Below are positions 34,263-34,721 of a stretch of 34,721 nt of DNA, in pieces. Source of the stretch: DASUMP01 sp036277635 (lineage in GTDB: Bacteria; Actinomycetota; Acidimicrobiia; IMCC26256; PALSA-610). Position 1 is the first letter of the stretch. Every line of letters starts with the position of its first letter. The notes below the pieces were generated by a model, which made no database searches, had not been told where the DNA came from, and saw only the letters and a program-made list of their open reading frames with translations. The stretch covers positions 1 through 34,721 of the forward strand of contig DASUMP010000078.1 in assembly GCA_036277635.1 (NCBI GenBank), given 5' to 3'. Made by a program: the position numbers and the translations under genes.

Positions 34263-34455
34263 ATTCGCCCCCTTTTTGCACATAGCTTCGTACAAATTCC
34301 TCGGCGTTGTCCTCGAGGACGGAGTCGATCTCGTCGAGAAGGTCGTCGATGTCGTCCTTCAATTTCTCGCCGCGCTCGACGGGCGCGGCGACCTCTTCGA
34401 CGACCTCTTCCCGCTCCTTGGGGGCGGGCTTCTGCTTGCGTTCCCGCTCGGCCAT
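34261..34455 (-). CDS. pup: Prokaryotic ubiquitin-like protein Pup (GGE ending)
   Basis: A 64-residue Pup: Lys/Glu-rich disordered N-terminus (ERERKQKPAPKER), then the amphipathic helix region KLKDDIDDLLDEIDSVLEDN that docks on the proteasomal ATPase, and the C-terminus SYVQKGGE. The last residue is glutamate; many Pups end in GGQ and must be deamidated by Dop, so this one is ligation-ready. ATG 34455 has a GGAGGT Shine-Dalgarno that overlaps the TAG stop of dop. It lies between dop and prcB, the standard order. Confidence 0.97.
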   Translation of the reverse strand: MAERERKQKPAPKEREEVVEEVAAPVERGEKLKDDIDDLLDEIDSVLEDNAEEFVRSYVQKGGE

Positions 34456-34469
34456 CCGGACCAGACCTC

Positions 34470-34721
34470 CTAGGTCGACGCCAGGCGCTCGATGAGCTGC
34501 GACGGCGTCGTCACCTCTGCGAACAGCTGCTCGACGTGCTCCTTGCTACCACGCGTCGGTTCCATCATCGGGATCCTCCGCAGGGGGTCGCTGCCGACGT
34601 CGAGCACGAGGCTGTCCCAGTTGGCGGCGACGACGGAGTCGGGCCAACGGGCGAGGCAGGTCCCCCGGAAGTACGCCCGGGTCGTGGCCGGCGGCTCGGC
34701 CATCGCTCGCAGCACCGCGTC
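34470..34721 (-). CDS. dop: Pup deamidase/depupylase Dop, C-terminal part (partial)
   Basis: Only the last 83 codons are in the window; the frame is open to the edge. The sequence TTRAYFRGTCLARWPD, then VVAANWDSLVLDVGSDPLRR and IPMMEPTRGSKEHVEQLF, is the conserved Dop C-terminus. Dop removes Pup from substrates and, in GGQ organisms, deamidates Pup. Its catalytic region is outside the window. The stop TAG overlaps the pup Shine-Dalgarno, so the genes are closely coupled. Confidence 0.9.
   Translation of the reverse strand, partial: DAVLRAMAEPPATTRAYFRGTCLARWPDSVVAANWDSLVLDVGSDPLRRIPMMEPTRGSKEHVEQLFAEVTTPSQLIERLAST

Overview
This window comes from a very GC-rich actinobacterium, most plausibly of class Acidimicrobiia or a near relative. 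The evidence is a complete Pup-proteasome locus, heavy use of GTG starts with 4-base GTGA/ATGA gene overlaps, DUF4193 and PafBC homologues, and a secreted protein carrying the VASDGGIFSFGDA repeat that I associate with Acidimicrobiia. The taxonomic call is inference from gene content; no rRNA gene is present.

Layout. (1) 1-2292, + strand: the end of an FGGY-type sugar kinase, a sphingosine-phosphate-lyase-like PLP decarboxylase and a PIG-L deacetylase. (2) 2300-7974, - strand: MFS carrier, SMP-30 lactonase, and a DUF1800/DUF1501 pair whose second member has a Tat signal and C-terminal repeats. (3) 8014-10719: bcp peroxiredoxin, an aldonolactone-oxidase-like flavoprotein, a hotdog thioesterase and a DinB-like protein. 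(4) 10732-13640, - strand: a coupled chain of Xre/MbcA-like antitoxin, RES toxin and YceI protein, then a SnoaL-like protein and a small zinc protein. (5) 13681-19007, - strand: DUF4193 protein, Lnt, a DUF-type protein, GNAT, NUDIX and PepF-like peptidase. (6) 19008-19488: a 481-base non-coding stretch dense in inverted and direct repeats. (7) 19489-26604, - strand: tatA, tatC, a membrane protein, a Ski2/HelY helicase, a lone diacylglycerol-kinase C-terminal-like domain and a double-length ThyX. (8) 26731-27429, + strand: a GDPD phosphodiesterase. (9) 27448-34721, - strand: dop (partial), pup, prcB, prcA, pafA, a DUF3866 gene, pafB, pafC and lepB.

How the parts fit. The dop-pup-prcBA-pafA-pafBC-tatAC-helY order is the mycobacterial proteasome-neighbourhood order, interrupted here by DUF3866, lepB, GDPD and two small genes. 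Pup ends in GGE, so it should be ligatable by PafA without deamidation, and Dop would act mainly as depupylase. TatAC could export the DUF1501 protein; LepB and Lnt belong to general secretion and lipoprotein maturation. PafBC are DNA-damage transcription activators.

Most of the DNA is coding. The best leads outside known families are the structured 19.0-19.5 kb intergenic region, the hairpin immediately after pup, the promoter-like motif shared by pafA and prcB at leaderless spacing, and the helicase-coupled lone domain gene. No tRNA, rRNA, CRISPR array, insertion sequence or prophage was seen.
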